Assembly: GCF_030272615.1 (NCBI RefSeq)
Contig: NC_081410.1
Coordinates: 124,054,140 to 124,118,139 of the forward strand
Source: Cryptomeria japonica
Lineage: Eukaryota > Streptophyta > Pinopsida > Cupressales > Cupressaceae
DNA: 64,000 nucleotides
Direction: 5' to 3'
Shown: positions 12,265 to 23,309 of the stretch, one piece after another
Layout of the letters: each line of letters begins with the position of its first letter
How positions within the stretch are numbered: the first letter of the stretch is position 1
Translations under genes and position numbers: made by a program
Notes under the pieces: model-generated
The model's database searches: none
Told to the model about the DNA's origin: nothing
Seen by the model: only the letters and a program-made list of their open reading frames with translations

Positions 12265-13709
12265 AAAGAGGGGCAAAATGTAGACGTCTAAAATTCACTA
12301 TTGACATATGGTCAATTACCCTCTTTGTATTGATTGATTAATTGACTATATTCTTCTACTTAATATTCTTCTACTTTATAGTCCAAGGGGTTGAGCTTAA
12401 ATGGTTAAAACATTGGGTTCTCACTGTGGAGACCCAAGTTCAATTCCCAATAGGGACATCTAAAGAGGAATTATAAGTTGTGACTCTTGGCCTTCCATAA
12501 AAAATGGGGAAGGTCTAGGGTCAATCTAATCAAACATAATAATAATAATAATTCAAACTATTGCGGCTTCGGCCTATTACGTACCAATATATATATATAT
12601 ATATACCTAACTATAACGCTTATTCATCTATTAAATTAAATAAACCCCCTTGTTTATTTAATTTAATTCATCCAAATGAAATTAAATGAATTTTTAATTC
12701 CTTTCTACAAGAAGAATTTAAATCAAATTTTGAATTCCCCCTCCACTCTTTCTCTCTCCAAGTGTCACCTCCTCCAACATTTTCCACTTGCCTCTTAATC
12801 CTACCTCTAATTTCAGCTAATTCCTACTTAATTATTCCTTAATATTTGGATTAAGGAGCACACTACCTCTCTTGTCTCTTTCAACCTTAAAGTACTTTCT
12901 CCAAATATCTACTCAAAGTACATGGAAAGGAATTTTAAATTCTTTTGTCTCAATCATTCTCATTCTTCCTCTTACAAGTAAGACGTGACTTCCTTTTATG
13001 ATAAGATCTTCCAAATTTGGCAACTCTCTCCCATGATGCCACTTGGCATAATCTCAAAGCTTCAAGGAACATCAATCCATGTTAACTCTCTCATTTGAAT
13101 CCTAGCCCTTCATTCAAATTCAAATTTCAACCATTGATCTTCTCCTCCTTAAATCTAAATTGGAGCCTTCTCCCTTCATTTTGCATTCATCAACTGAGAA
13201 TTATAATACCATTATGCCAAAATCCCCTTGAAAACACCATTGTTATGCTATTTTGGAGAGAAATTCACATCTTCAAATCACAAGAACAAATCAAGTGAGA
13301 TGGGTGCCTCACTTTGGCTCAATCATGGAGAAGAGAAGATATAATGTTATTGTGCTTTGATTTTGTGTCTTATGCATTTCTTAACATCATATTTTCCTCC
13401 TCTTCACTCTCCTTGGACATGTTAATGATACTTTGTCTTGCTAGGAAAGAAGGGTTAAATTAATTGATGACATTCATTGTTTGGTCTATAATTTTCTTCT
13501 ACTTCTCCAATCATTGTAGAGGAGTATGTGTTAGGTGTGGGCATAATAGATAGGGTACGTGATCATTGAAGGTATATCTCAAGTGGCATGACTATCCCAC
13601 AAGGTGTTGTTAACTTTTAATATGTCTATAATGTGTAATTAAGTCATGGTTTTTGGGTTCTCCATTAGTCCTTATGATTGGTAGTGGTTTTAGGTTATAT
13701 TAGTTGTAT
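12265..13709 (+). repeat. Polypurine tract and 3' LTR start of Gypsy-3
   Basis: AAAGAGGGGCAAAA at 12265-12278 is a polypurine tract followed directly by TGTAGACGTC at 12279, a typical Gypsy LTR start. This gives plus-strand polarity, opposite to the PMD remains at 850-2066, the same arrangement as in Gypsy-1. The LTR holds a SINE at 12382-12553 and an (AT)n run near 12588-12605. I could not fix its right end: it may continue on the far side of the two LINEs. No partner 5' LTR lies in the window. Confidence 0.55.
12382..12553 (+). mobile_element. tRNA-derived SINE
   Basis: An RNA polymerase III internal promoter is visible: A box GAGCTTAAATGG at 12393-12404 and B box GTTCAATTCCC at 12438-12448, 33 bases apart as in tRNAs. 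The sequence between (GGGTTCTCAC, GGAGACCCAAG) is typical of plant tRNA SINEs. The 3' end is a TAA/AAT repeat tail at about 12536-12553. Total length is about 170 bp. No clear target duplication was found, so the 5' limit is approximate. SINEs are moved by LINE enzymes; two LINEs lie 1-4 kb downstream, though no shared 3' tail with them was seen. Confidence 0.8.
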
Positions 13710-13849
13710 ATTTCGTGTTTTGATTAAAGGTAAAATAGGTTTTGGAGGGACCCAAAAGTCTATTTACAAACAATGGTTACAATATAAACACAATCAAACA
13801 AACAACCTACCATCAACGAACTAGTAAAAATATAATAGCTAAAAAGAGA

Positions 13850-15567
13850 CTAAAAGAAAATCCTATTGGAACTTCTTGAGAGTTTTAGCTACCTCCAACT
13901 CTTGTTGATAAAATCTTTTATTAACATCTAGCAGCTCCTTTTCAACATCAAAGGATTTCTTCAAATTACCACAAGTTTGAGAACTTGGCCCCTTCTCAAT
14001 GAAAGGATAGACCTACTTACCTTTAATCAACTTATTACCAACATTCTACTCCCTAGAATTGGAAGCACCCACAAGGTCCTCTTCTCTTTAGATATTCATC
14101 TTGTCAGTTAGAATGTGGGTCCTTTCAATATTTTTGTGTATAGTGCTTTGACTAACTTTGATAACTCTTTCTATATTTTGATAGATTTGTTGCATTTTAT
14201 CTTCCATCCCTTTAATGAAAACATCTTAGCCCTTAACCATCACATCGACATCTTTAAGAACATTTCCAAAATAGAGAGAATTTTCTTATCCTCCACTTTG
14301 TTCTTGGAAGCCTCCTCATTCCCACCATTGGAATCAACCTTATTTTCTATGGAACATAGCTTAACATTGATTATTTTGATCTCCAAAAGAACCATTTTGA
14401 GATATTGAACTAGCCAACTACCCCTTCCTTGGCAAGCCCAAGAACATCATAGATTTCCTTTATGTTTGCATGGAGGTAAGTAAAATATTTAGAGAGACTG
14501 TGAGGAGAAAGACCCTAATCTTCTCAACCAACATCAAACTTTGAATCACCGATTTTACCAGAATCACCAGTTTTTTGTTTCCCTTTAGTTTTAACTTTCT
14601 CCATACCTTCCCCAAGCTTAATCTGTTTCCCCTTATCAATAGTAAATCTCATATTTTCCCTTGTGTCCACATCACTAGTGTAGGAGTTGCTCGTCAAATA
14701 AATTTGATCTCTTTCTCTCTTCTTCATAGATTTCTTTTTCTTAGTTGTGTTCTCCTCTAATAGTACTTGGAGTATATTTCAATCGAAGCCCTATTCTCTT
14801 CCTCTATTGCCTAGTCTTCATCATCATATTTGTCTTCATAATTTGTACTCATAGCAAAGTAGAGGATAACAATAGGGGAATATTTCTTACACTTCTTAGG
14901 AGTCTTCTTGGTCCCAACATGAATGGTAAGGGTTTTCATATATTCAATAATCAACAGAACAAGACCTTCATGTAAAATTGGAAGTTTTTCATTTTTCCCA
15001 TGCTCTTTCAACCCAATCTCAAAGAAGCAAGAAGATAATAAAGGAAAGACACAAGTTGCTTATGATAAAAATGATTTATAAGAATGAAGTTAAAACCATT
15101 GATAAAAGTGAACCTTCCATCTAAGGTAAAGTAACGTAGAATTACCTCTATAATTTTTGCCCATACTGGTTTGATTGAGAGCCTATTGTATCCACCTAAA
15201 GCAAGCTTGACTTGTTTCTCTCTCTCTCTTTCTCCTAAAAAAAATGGTTAGTGGCCTCCTCAAATTCTTTTCTATCTCTAAAAACCTTCCTTCCTTGAGT
15301 ATATGTACCAATAATTTACCCAATAACATCTTCAATAATCACCAAATTCTTGTCATAAATTAGCGAGGTTCGATCCTTCCAACCCTTCATAAAAGCCTTT
15401 GTAGCTTTAGGATCATAACGGTGAAGCTTCTCAAGATGAAGGGTAACACCACCCTCCTCCAAAAATTTCCACACCAACCCATTTCTCCTTATCCCTTCAT
15501 AAGAAAGAGGCTCAACTCTACTTCTATCACCACCCATCTCCAAGATAAACAAAAAGTAGAATAGCAA
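13850..15567 (-). pseudogene. Unfamiliar ORF downstream of RNase H in LINE-A
   Basis: Minus-strand frames at 15316-15567, 14811-15011 and 14524-14727 carry blocks including LSYEGIRRNGLVWKFLEEGG, HLEKLHRYDPKATKAFMKGW and LPILHEGLVLLIIEYMKT, followed by a Lys-rich, probably disordered and coiled region toward 13850. The start MGGDRSRVEPLS is plausible but not proved, since an upstream Met lies in frame. I do not recognise the family. The blocks look conserved rather than random, and the end at 15316 (NLVIIEDVIG) loosely resembles the ITREVVRAVTGLP block in Copia-3. At least several stops or shifts break it. Its place 3' of RNase H on the same strand suggests that it belongs to the element, but an older resident sequence cannot be excluded. 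Confidence 0.45.
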
Positions 15568-15639
15568 CTGGAAATCAATACAAGGTAGACACCATCAAAG
15601 AAGATGGAAAGAACCCAATAAATCACCTAGAATCTATGC

Positions 15640-16030
15640 AATTTAAATTAATAGAATTAAATGTCATTGCCACCATGCCCCTACTATGAGTCATTTTTAA
15701 TGATAGCATAAACATTAAAGGATAAGGAGTTGTGAGAATTCCAACTTTGCAAGGATAGAATAGATTAGAAACCCCTAAGTTGGCAAAGATATCAACAAGC
15801 CTATTACCTTCCCTATAGATATGGGAAATGTAGCAATCATCAAAAGAATCAATAAGAGCAATGAAGCCCCTTGTGATGGTCTTAATAGATCAACTAAGAC
15901 TTTGGATTTTCTTCAAGCATTGAATAATGTTTAAAGAATCTCCCTCAAGTCAAACATTCCTAAACTCTTGATAATGAACCAAATTTAATTTAATGTAGGC
16001 TACCACAACTTCAGCAAAATGGTTTGTCTA
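15640..16030 (-). pseudogene. LINE-A RNase H domain
   Basis: Minus-strand reading gives FAEVVVAYIKLNLVHYQEF (about 15960-16020), LEGDSLNIIQCLKKIQSLS (about 15900-15955) and ISHIYREGNRLVDIFANLGV (about 15770-15835). These are the typical blocks of the C-terminal RNase H of plant LINE polyproteins (RVT_3). The Asp in EGDSL and the Asp in the REGN..D..AN block are both present. It is interrupted by stops, so it is a pseudogene. Confidence 0.8.
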
Positions 16031-16160
16031 GGTATCGAGTTGTATCTCTACTATTATTGTTGATGGTTTGTTAGTATTTAGTATCTTAGTATTTTAAATA
16101 GTTATTTTTATATTGGTTTTATTGTTCTTCATTGTTGTTCTTAACATTGTTTTGAGGGTT

Positions 16161-18014
16161 GAAGAATTATGAAATAAGAGATCACATAACATTGAAAGAA
16201 TAGCTCAAAGAATGGTTCATGCTCACTCTAATTCAAACAAGGCGGTTCTCACCCACTCTAGCTCTAACACAGTTTGTGTTGGCTCTATCCAGCCTTCTGC
16301 TCATGGCGATGTTGTTGGGGCCTTGTCCAATGGCTCTCCTGATGGTCTATGCTCTGCTGGGTGTGTGGGTCCCCTTACCATGCCCTCCTACTCACTGCTT
16401 GTCCCTCCTATTCACTCTGCTCCTATGCCTTCCATTAGGGAGTGCCCTCCTGGCGCTATCATGGTTGGTACAATCCTTCCCCCCACCTCCCCCCCACCTC
16501 CCGTGGGTGCTAGGTTTGGGGGTCTCCCTATTGCTAAGGGCGATGTCGCTAGGAATTTTTTAATGACTGGTGATGTTGGTAGGGGTGTGGATGCCTCGGG
16601 TAATGGGGTCTCTCACATATCTCCTCTTTTCACTAGTGGATAAAGTTTTTCTCGTGTGGCTAGATATGTTACTTATTCTAATAAAGGGGTTTGTCCCCTT
16701 CCTTGTGCCAAATCCTCCTTTGTGGTGGTTTGTGGCTAGGATGTTGTGGATAATATTAGTTTCTACCAACACAGTGCATTGGTGTGTAGATTTTCTAGGC
16801 CCTAGCCTTCCCTTTCAAACCTCCATTGTTGGGTGAGTGACTCTTGGAAGCCCCTGGTTGCTCACATAATAGAGCTTTTTCCTTTTGCTAAATGTTTTTT
16901 CATTGCATCCTTTACTTCTTCCTTGGATAAATATTTGGTGTTGGACAAGTTGTGGGCTTGGGGAGATCACTCTCTTTTTGTCAAGCCCTAGACAACTTTT
17001 AATCCCCTTACTAAACCACTAAATGTGCATCAAGTATGGATTCGCCTTCCTAGTCTCCCTCTCCATTTTTGGGAATATTCCTATTATGAGGCTATTGGCA
17101 ACTCCATAGGTTATTTCTTGAGGGCGGATGAGGTCACGTCTTCTATGGGGCACTCTACCTTTGGCCGCATTTTAATTGACATTGAGATCTCCTCGCATCT
17201 CCCAAGGGACATTGTTCTCATTGTTGGGATATGCCATGGACTCGGTTGTTTGATTATAAGGGCCTCCCATTTTGCTGTTGAAAATGCTTCTCAAGAGGCC
17301 ATCTCACTTCAAACTATTCTCTTCCTCGTCATTCTCTTCCTCGTCATAGGGGTGCTTCTACTCGATGGAAAGATGCTACTATTGACCATTTGACAATCAA
17401 TGTTTGGACTCGGATTTTGTTAGCTCCTCTCATGAGGACAATGTATCCTCCCGAGATGAAGTGTCTCTCACTATTGTTGAGCCTTCTACTTATTCTCTCG
17501 CTCTTGTTGTTGAGGCCTCCTCTATTCTTGAGGCCCCCACCTCTATTACTCATGTTCTATGGCCCCATTCTACTTTTGTTGAACCTGCTTCTGGTGTTGT
17601 CTCATCTCACCAGCTTGCTATTGTTCCATTGCAACAACTTGTTGTGGTTGTTGTTAGTAACTCTACGGAGTCCTCCCCACTTGATCCTTCTCTTGAGAGT
17701 CCTAGTGATAGTATTGCCTAGACCATGGTTTGTCATAGGCAAAAGGGGAAGTCTTTTCGCCTCCCCAAACCCCTCTTTGTCAAGGTCAAGGTGCTTCTCC
17801 CCAATCTTGAGTTGGGTTTTGGGTTGTGTTAGCTAGTTGTGTGCTGTGGAAGTGCTGCTATGGCTAGTCTCTTTTTGTTTGTTGTTTTTTAATCTTTGTA
17901 GCTTGCGATTAATGTGCTATTAATGTGTTGCTACTAGTAATCTAATTATCTTTATGCCCTTTGGGCTGTTGTATTTTTGGCCAACACCCTTCCTTTGTTG
18001 CTATTAATATCAAA
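16161..18014 (+). mobile_element. LINE-B: ORF1-only LINE with 18-bp target duplication
   Basis: AACATTGTTTTGAGGGTT occurs exactly at 16143-16160 and 18015-18032, a perfect 18-bp target duplication of the kind left by target-primed reverse transcription. Between them lie 1854 bases: a short leader, ORF1 remains with DUF4283 and a 3' region ending GGCCAACACCCTTCC...ATATCAAA, typical of plant LINE 3' ends. The endonuclease and reverse transcriptase ORF is missing although both ends are present. So this is an internally deleted, trans-mobilised copy rather than a 5'-truncated one. Confidence 0.85.
16212..17833 (+). pseudogene. LINE-B ORF1 remains (DUF4283)
   Basis: The ATG at 16212 opens a Ser/Pro/Gly-rich N-terminal region (to 16643). 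The DUF4283 domain, the RNA-binding gag-like domain of plant LINE ORF1 proteins, spans about 16880-17230. Motifs include DKLWAWGDHSLFVKPW, VWIRLPSLPLHFW and FGRILIDIEISSHLPRDI. One Trp codon in it has become TAG at 16990-16992. A Ser/Val-rich linker follows at 17404-17721. A basic RQKGKSFRLPKP end is near 17735-17780, where ORF1 usually closes. Frames shift at least twice, so this is a pseudogene. The usual CCHC knuckle after DUF4283 is not clear. Confidence 0.75.
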
Positions 18015-18032
18015 AACATTGTTTTGAGGGTT

Positions 18033-20480
18033 TGCATAAGCATTCCATTTATTATATGATTGATGAGACTCCATAAAAGAACCTCAATATTAAAATAAAA
18101 AAGTAACTAAATTCACACATATTTAGTTGATATTTGTAGAAAATAAAATAAAGAAACATTTTTTAAAAATGATGAGATTTGAAGAAAATTAAAGAAAAGA
18201 AAAAAAATATAGATTTATTACAATTATATAACTCAAGGAGAAGAAGATAATTGGAAAACCATGTAGATCCATTAAAGTCTGGAAAAGCACATTTACCATT
18301 ACCTAGACCTTGTGAGGAGCATTTGAGAACTCAAGCAAGGATTGAAAATAGAAACCTAATCTAATATAATTCTTGTGCATAAAGAACATGAAATTAAAAA
18401 AAATTATGATTGAATGAATCGTAATTATGTTAATAATGAAATAGTGAAATTTTGTTGGTAAAAAGGTAAGAAAATTGTCACTTCGTAAAGTAGCAAACTA
18501 AGTCTTTGAGAAACATGGGAGCATAAGCTAGAGATAATGAAAAGTAGGTGTATAAACATAGGGATGCTAATTTTTAATAGTTAAACTCAAAAGGTAAAAA
18601 CTTCTTGTGAAACCCTAGAGTTGGAAGAATTGGGAAGTGAAACCCTAATCCCTAATCTATAAATTGAAGACTAGATGTAATGAATAGTACTAAAGTGATA
18701 ATTAATTTTTCATTACATGATAAGTTGATTTGGTACTAAAGTGATAACTAATTTTTCATTCCATGATAAGTTGATTTGTTGAGTATTGTTTATGTTCTTT
18801 TACATGTCCTTGTTCAATGAAGTTAAAATTGTGTTTTAAGAAGCATGTCTTGTATATTATTATGACTTTATTCATGTTTTGCACCAAATTTAGAGTGTTG
18901 GAATTGATGTTATAATTGAATATATATTGCTAAGTGTTTATTGGGTCAATTACAATGCCCATGTGATTAGATTTTGTCTATGCATCAAGAATTGTTATTT
19001 GGATTACATATGTAAACTTCTTTTATTAATTATGTGTATGTGAAGTCAAATTGAATTTTTTGGTTGACCAAAACTTGGTGGAGAACTTGATGATAAGAAT
19101 TAATCTATAAAAAATATTGTATGAGAATGCCTTGCATATTGTGAGTCAGAATTACACTATGTAGGTCTCTGTGTTAGTTTATCATAAAATTGTTTGAAAT
19201 GCTTCATTTGAGGTCCTAAATATTTGGTGTATGATAAGTATTGTTACGTGTGTCATAAATTAGGGAATACTTCCCTTAGTATAGTTGACTATAAAAATAT
19301 GTTGGATGTAAGTTTAAATGTTGATCTAACTTTCCATTGAGATCAATTTTAGGTATCATTGCCCATATATGATATATTGACAACTTTTAAGATGTTGGGG
19401 TGCGCAAGTAAGTACTCTAGTAGTGGATGATAAATCATGGTATTAACATACAACTATTGTGTCTTGAGAACCCACGAAGTCATGTTCTTCAATATATGAG
19501 TAGCCAAAGAATATCATTCCCATTATATACATAGTGCACTACATAATGGCATAGTATGAGTAGAGGCCAGAGTTCATAGGCATATTATGCACACAAACTA
19601 TCCATAAATCACTATGTTTTGCAAGATTCTTTAATTAGGTCATATAGCCTAATGCAAGAATGTATCTAATCTACCTCGAGTGTTGGGTGCATCGTGGGTC
19701 ATAAATAGTTTGATATCTTTCCTTGATTACAAGTGTGTCAATCAACAACTTGGGAAATGAATTCTAGTGTTATTGGAAATGTCTTGTAAGAGTCTTATGT
19801 TGTCTAGTGTTGTTTTGTGTTATATAAATGTGTCACAAAGTGTTTTGTATACTCTTGTTGTGTATTGTGGAATATTTGTATGTGTTGAGATATCTTATGA
19901 AGTCTTATGCCTTGTTTTGTGAAACTCTATAAAGTGGTGTAAAGTATTAGCACAATTTGAGTATATGTTGAATTGAGAATGTGAATATACTTAAGACAAT
20001 AACTAAAGTACATAACTAGATATTGCCACACGGTCATGACTTATCTCTATAATCACTTTTAAGTCGATTTATTGGTTGGGGAGAACAAAGTTTCATTTAG
20101 TGGGTGGATTCATTTTCTTTCTCATACATAGTTGATGTGTAAGATGGAGTAAAATATATTTTGATACATTGAACTATTGAGTATTACCATATTTTCAACG
20201 ATACATTCTACTTGCAAATTACTTGACATATTATTGTTTTGTACTATGATATGATGTACCATTGATTGTAGTTTGTAATTTAAGGACCATGTTTACCCCA
20301 AGAGAGAAAATCATTCACATATATAATATTTGTTACTTGTAACATAAATAATTATACACATGTACTTGATTTATGTTGTACATAGATTTTATTAATTGAT
20401 TAAAAGTAAGAAAAATTTGAAGTTGTATTTAACACTTGTTACAAATTCTCTACACCAAATCCCTTAATTTTTCTCTCTAC
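18033..20480. other. AT-rich DNA, no gene recognised
   Basis: About 2.4 kb of AT-rich DNA with stops in all frames. The only structure I see is a 46-bp tandem duplication at 18687-18778. No LTR ends, tRNA or domain was found. Confidence 0.5.
18687..18778. repeat. 46-bp tandem duplication
   Basis: Two adjacent 46-base copies (18687-18732 and 18733-18778), each beginning GTACTAAAGTGATAA, differ at about two bases. A recent local duplication in non-coding DNA. Confidence 0.9.
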
Positions 20481-22271
20481 CCAATTCTTTACTATGACAT
20501 CACCTGCCCAAAAAAAAGGCCCACATAATTGGAATGAAGCACATCACCTATTATGGAGAGGGTCCCACATTTTGAATGAAACACAAGAAAACCCCATACA
20601 ACTCTATGATTGGGAAAAAAGTACTTCCATAAGACACGCTCCTTTTTAAGGTACTTGTCAACATTTGGAAGATGTTTTCTTAAACCGTATACTTGTCTCA
20701 AATGTACAAGGTATAATTTAAATTATTTATCTAATTTTAACCAATATTTAGTAAATGGAAAGTTACTGATTTATGTTGCATGCAGCTATTAACATGCTTG
20801 TTGCAGATCTTTTGATTATTTAATATTATGTTGTCCTCGTAATTTAGGAACAATTAAGAATAGGATTTTTACAACTGCTCTAAAAGTTCATAATAAATGC
20901 AATTTTTAAATTATGTTATGTGATTTTGTAATTTATTTTATAATATGTAACAATTATTTAAAAATTACAAGTCAATTTTCCATTTAATCATCAAATGATT
21001 TTTATATCATAATATCAATTTGCTTATTATTCTCGCAAAAAGTGGTTATTTGTGGATCATCTATGAATGCATACAGTTCATCTTTAATTATTGTATATTT
21101 TTATATATAATCTTAATTTTAGTCGATGAATACAAATTCGAGGACGACAAATTAATAATAACATAAATAAATTAAACATGAACAATCAGAAACGGCCCAA
21201 ATGGCAGGTTGTGACAAATGTCAAGTCATTTGGTAGAATGCTTTGGTTGTCATTTCACTTACACTTTCATTTTAGATAGATTTATGTTTACTTGTAGAGC
21301 GTATAGCATTATCAATCCTGCAATTGACATGTAAGTCATATGGCATAACCATTTGTTTTTGGTTTGAAGTTTTTCAGGCATTCGATAATTGCCATAGTGA
21401 CCCTGTAGAGAGCCATGGCCAAGGCTCAAAAAATCCAGCCTTGTTTCCTTTACAAGTCAACAAAAACCATCCCCAAATTAGAACAATCAAACAATTTACC
21501 ATTAGTTGCTTCACAACTAAATCCTATATAAAATTGCAAATCCTAGTCACAAATGCTTGTGTCAGGCTGAAATTCTCTTGTCCAGAAAAATGAAAGCGTT
21601 GGCCATATCATTGTTTCAGTCCATCATATTGTATATGCACTGCAACTTCATACTCTTGTTCCAACGATATTGTATATGCACTGCAGCCTCAGCATCTTGT
21701 TTCATCTAAGAGTGGACCTCATGGTTATGATGAAACAAATAACCAAAACACAGATTTTTTACAATGAAATCTAACTGAGCTTATAGAGAAAAGATATGAA
21801 TCCTAGCATGCATCTAATATCAGGTTCTTAAGTGATTCCTCAGACAAATTTTTATATCAGAAACATTAGAAATTTGGGAGACCTGGCTTTAAAATGTGGT
21901 ACTGCAAATAAATTAGCCTGTACACAGTGTAATAAAGCCACTGGCTGCTAAGAAAAACCAAATGAAACTTATAAATAATAAGTGGATGAGTATCCTTTCT
22001 AAATAAAGAACAGTACAGATTGAAATGTAAATAATTGTGCCATGTCTCCCTTCATCACCATCCTGCAAATCAGTGAATACACCAAGTGTCTCCCCCATCC
22101 ATCCTGTTTACCATTCCCTCTGCTCCGTTATAGAGAAGCAACTTGTGCTCCTCTAATCCCTTGTCTAGCACCACTTGTAAGCAGAAACAAGGAGGAAATG
22201 TCACCAGTTTTTGAAGGCAGACAGTGCAGAACAGTACTAAAATTAAGCAAACTTCTAAAAGACCAAGAATC
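20481..22271. other. 3' flank of the EDR2-like gene
   Basis: No coding region recognised. The part nearest the gene (about 21600-22271) probably includes its 3' untranslated region. At 21629-21649 and 21669-21687 the string ATATTGTATATGCACTGCA occurs twice, 40 bases apart. No certain polyadenylation signal could be assigned on the minus strand. Confidence 0.4.
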
Positions 22272-23309
22272 TTAGGACATCTTTTCACTATCTTCTTTAC
22301 TATGGTTCATCCCATTAACATTGGAAGAATCAACCTTATTTTGATGTGAAGAATCAGAATCAACCCCATTTATATGTGAGGAATCAGCCACCTTAACATC
22401 TGGTGAAGCATTATCTGTTCCATCAACTGCATTTGGATGTAGCATGTGTGAAAATCCTTGCCCAATTGACTTCCACCAAACCTGCGAAGGAAGGGAAGAA
22501 TCTCCATTCTCTGAACAACCATCAGAGTATGGAACATGTTCAATAGACTTGGCGGAAGCTGGATCAAGCTCTGAAAACCTAACTGCTCCTAATATCCTCT
22601 CAGGAAGTTCGTCTTCCGTCTGACTTTCTATTAAAAATGCCAAATCAACAGTCAAACTTGTAATATACCCAAACGCAAGATGCACAATTGCATTGGCAAT
22701 GATAGAGGCACCAATATCCACATCAATCTCTATAAAATTTTCCCCCTGTGAATACTTACAAGAGACAGCTCTACCAAGAATGCATATAGCCTGTTCTCCA
22801 ACAGCTGTTCTTACAATCCAAGGTCCCTTGACAATATTCGCAATCAGCTTGAGGCGGGACTTTCTGAATGCATCGTCACCTTTGATAAATTGATCCATGA
22901 GAGATCCCTCGGGAATAGGGTCATAAGTGTAAAAATATGCCACTGCAGTGTGGTTATCCTTGCTGGGGACTTGCAGATTGAAGGCCCAAACAAAAGGTTT
23001 CTTGTCATCCTCACAACCCTTGCAGGCTTCTTCTAGAGCCCGCCTGACTCGACCATTAGGATGCTTCAACACTTCATGAATCTTGGAGGAGCCCTTAAGC
23101 CAATCAAAAGCCAAAGGCTTAAGAAGCCAATCCCCTCCACCAATCTTTGTTTTAGAGGTAAGATAATCAGGTCCTCTCACGCGGAAACGGTCCCCGGGAG
23201 GAGAGGCCCAGCCATTGGGACAATTGTCTAGATCTAGAAGACGTACAGATCCCTGATGCTTGAGCCTTTTGACCCATTCAGGATCATTTTCGCCCTCAAT
23301 ATCAGCCAT
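22272..23309 (-). CDS. EDR2-C (DUF1336) domain protein, intact single-exon CDS
   Basis: A 345-residue protein with an uninterrupted reading frame, the only intact host gene in the window. Residues 30-250 form an EDR2_C domain (DUF1336). They include FRVRGPDYLTSKTKI (42-56), FVWAFNLQVPS (106-116), DAFRKSRLKLI (136-146), GPWIVRTAVGE (162-172), IEIDVDIGAS (193-202) and LPERILGAVRF (235-245). The C-terminal 90 residues are hydrophilic, with imperfect SSH/N-x-NGVDS repeats. No signal peptide or membrane segment is seen. In Arabidopsis EDR2 the same domain follows PH and START domains and the protein limits defence-related cell death. This one lacks those domains and resembles the short, DUF1336-only plant proteins of about 300-350 residues, whose role is poorly known. 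The start is the first ATG after the probable leader intron; the stop is TAA at 22272-22274. Lipid or membrane binding is a family-based guess. Confidence 0.92.
   Translation of the reverse strand: MADIEGENDPEWVKRLKHQGSVRLLDLDNCPNGWASPPGDRFRVRGPDYLTSKTKIGGGDWLLKPLAFDWLKGSSKIHEVLKHPNGRVRRALEEACKGCEDDKKPFVWAFNLQVPSKDNHTAVAYFYTYDPIPEGSLMDQFIKGDDAFRKSRLKLIANIVKGPWIVRTAVGEQAICILGRAVSCKYSQGENFIEIDVDIGASIIANAIVHLAFGYITSLTVDLAFLIESQTEDELPERILGAVRFSELDPASAKSIEHVPYSDGCSENGDSSLPSQVWWKSIGQGFSHMLHPNAVDGTDNASPDVKVADSSHINGVDSDSSHQNKVDSSNVNGMNHSKEDSEKMS

Larger units (their letters stand above)
13710..16037 (-). mobile_element. LINE-A: 5'-truncated LINE with RNase H and an extra ORF
   Basis: A minus-strand non-LTR element. 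The 5' limit (right) is near 16037 and the 3' limit (left) near 13710, bounded by AGTTGTAT at 13702-13709 and 16038-16045, with further partial match to about 12 bases. The minus-strand 3' end reads ...CCTATTTTACCTTTAATC followed by a short A-rich tail. Coding remains are an RNase H domain at about 15650-16020 and, after it, an unfamiliar ORF. The endonuclease and reverse transcriptase parts are absent, as expected of 5' truncation. Several stops interrupt the frames. Confidence 0.6.

Noticed and set aside
16219-16563. Leu-rich plus-strand ORF that could look like a membrane protein
   Set aside because: It is the alternate frame of the Ser/Pro/Gly-rich ORF1 N-terminus of LINE-B. The same applies to the Leu-rich frame at 17390-17836.
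20492-21593. Short frames between the LINEs and the host gene as small genes
   Set aside because: All under 100 codons, no domains, no convincing splice partners or conserved-looking blocks.
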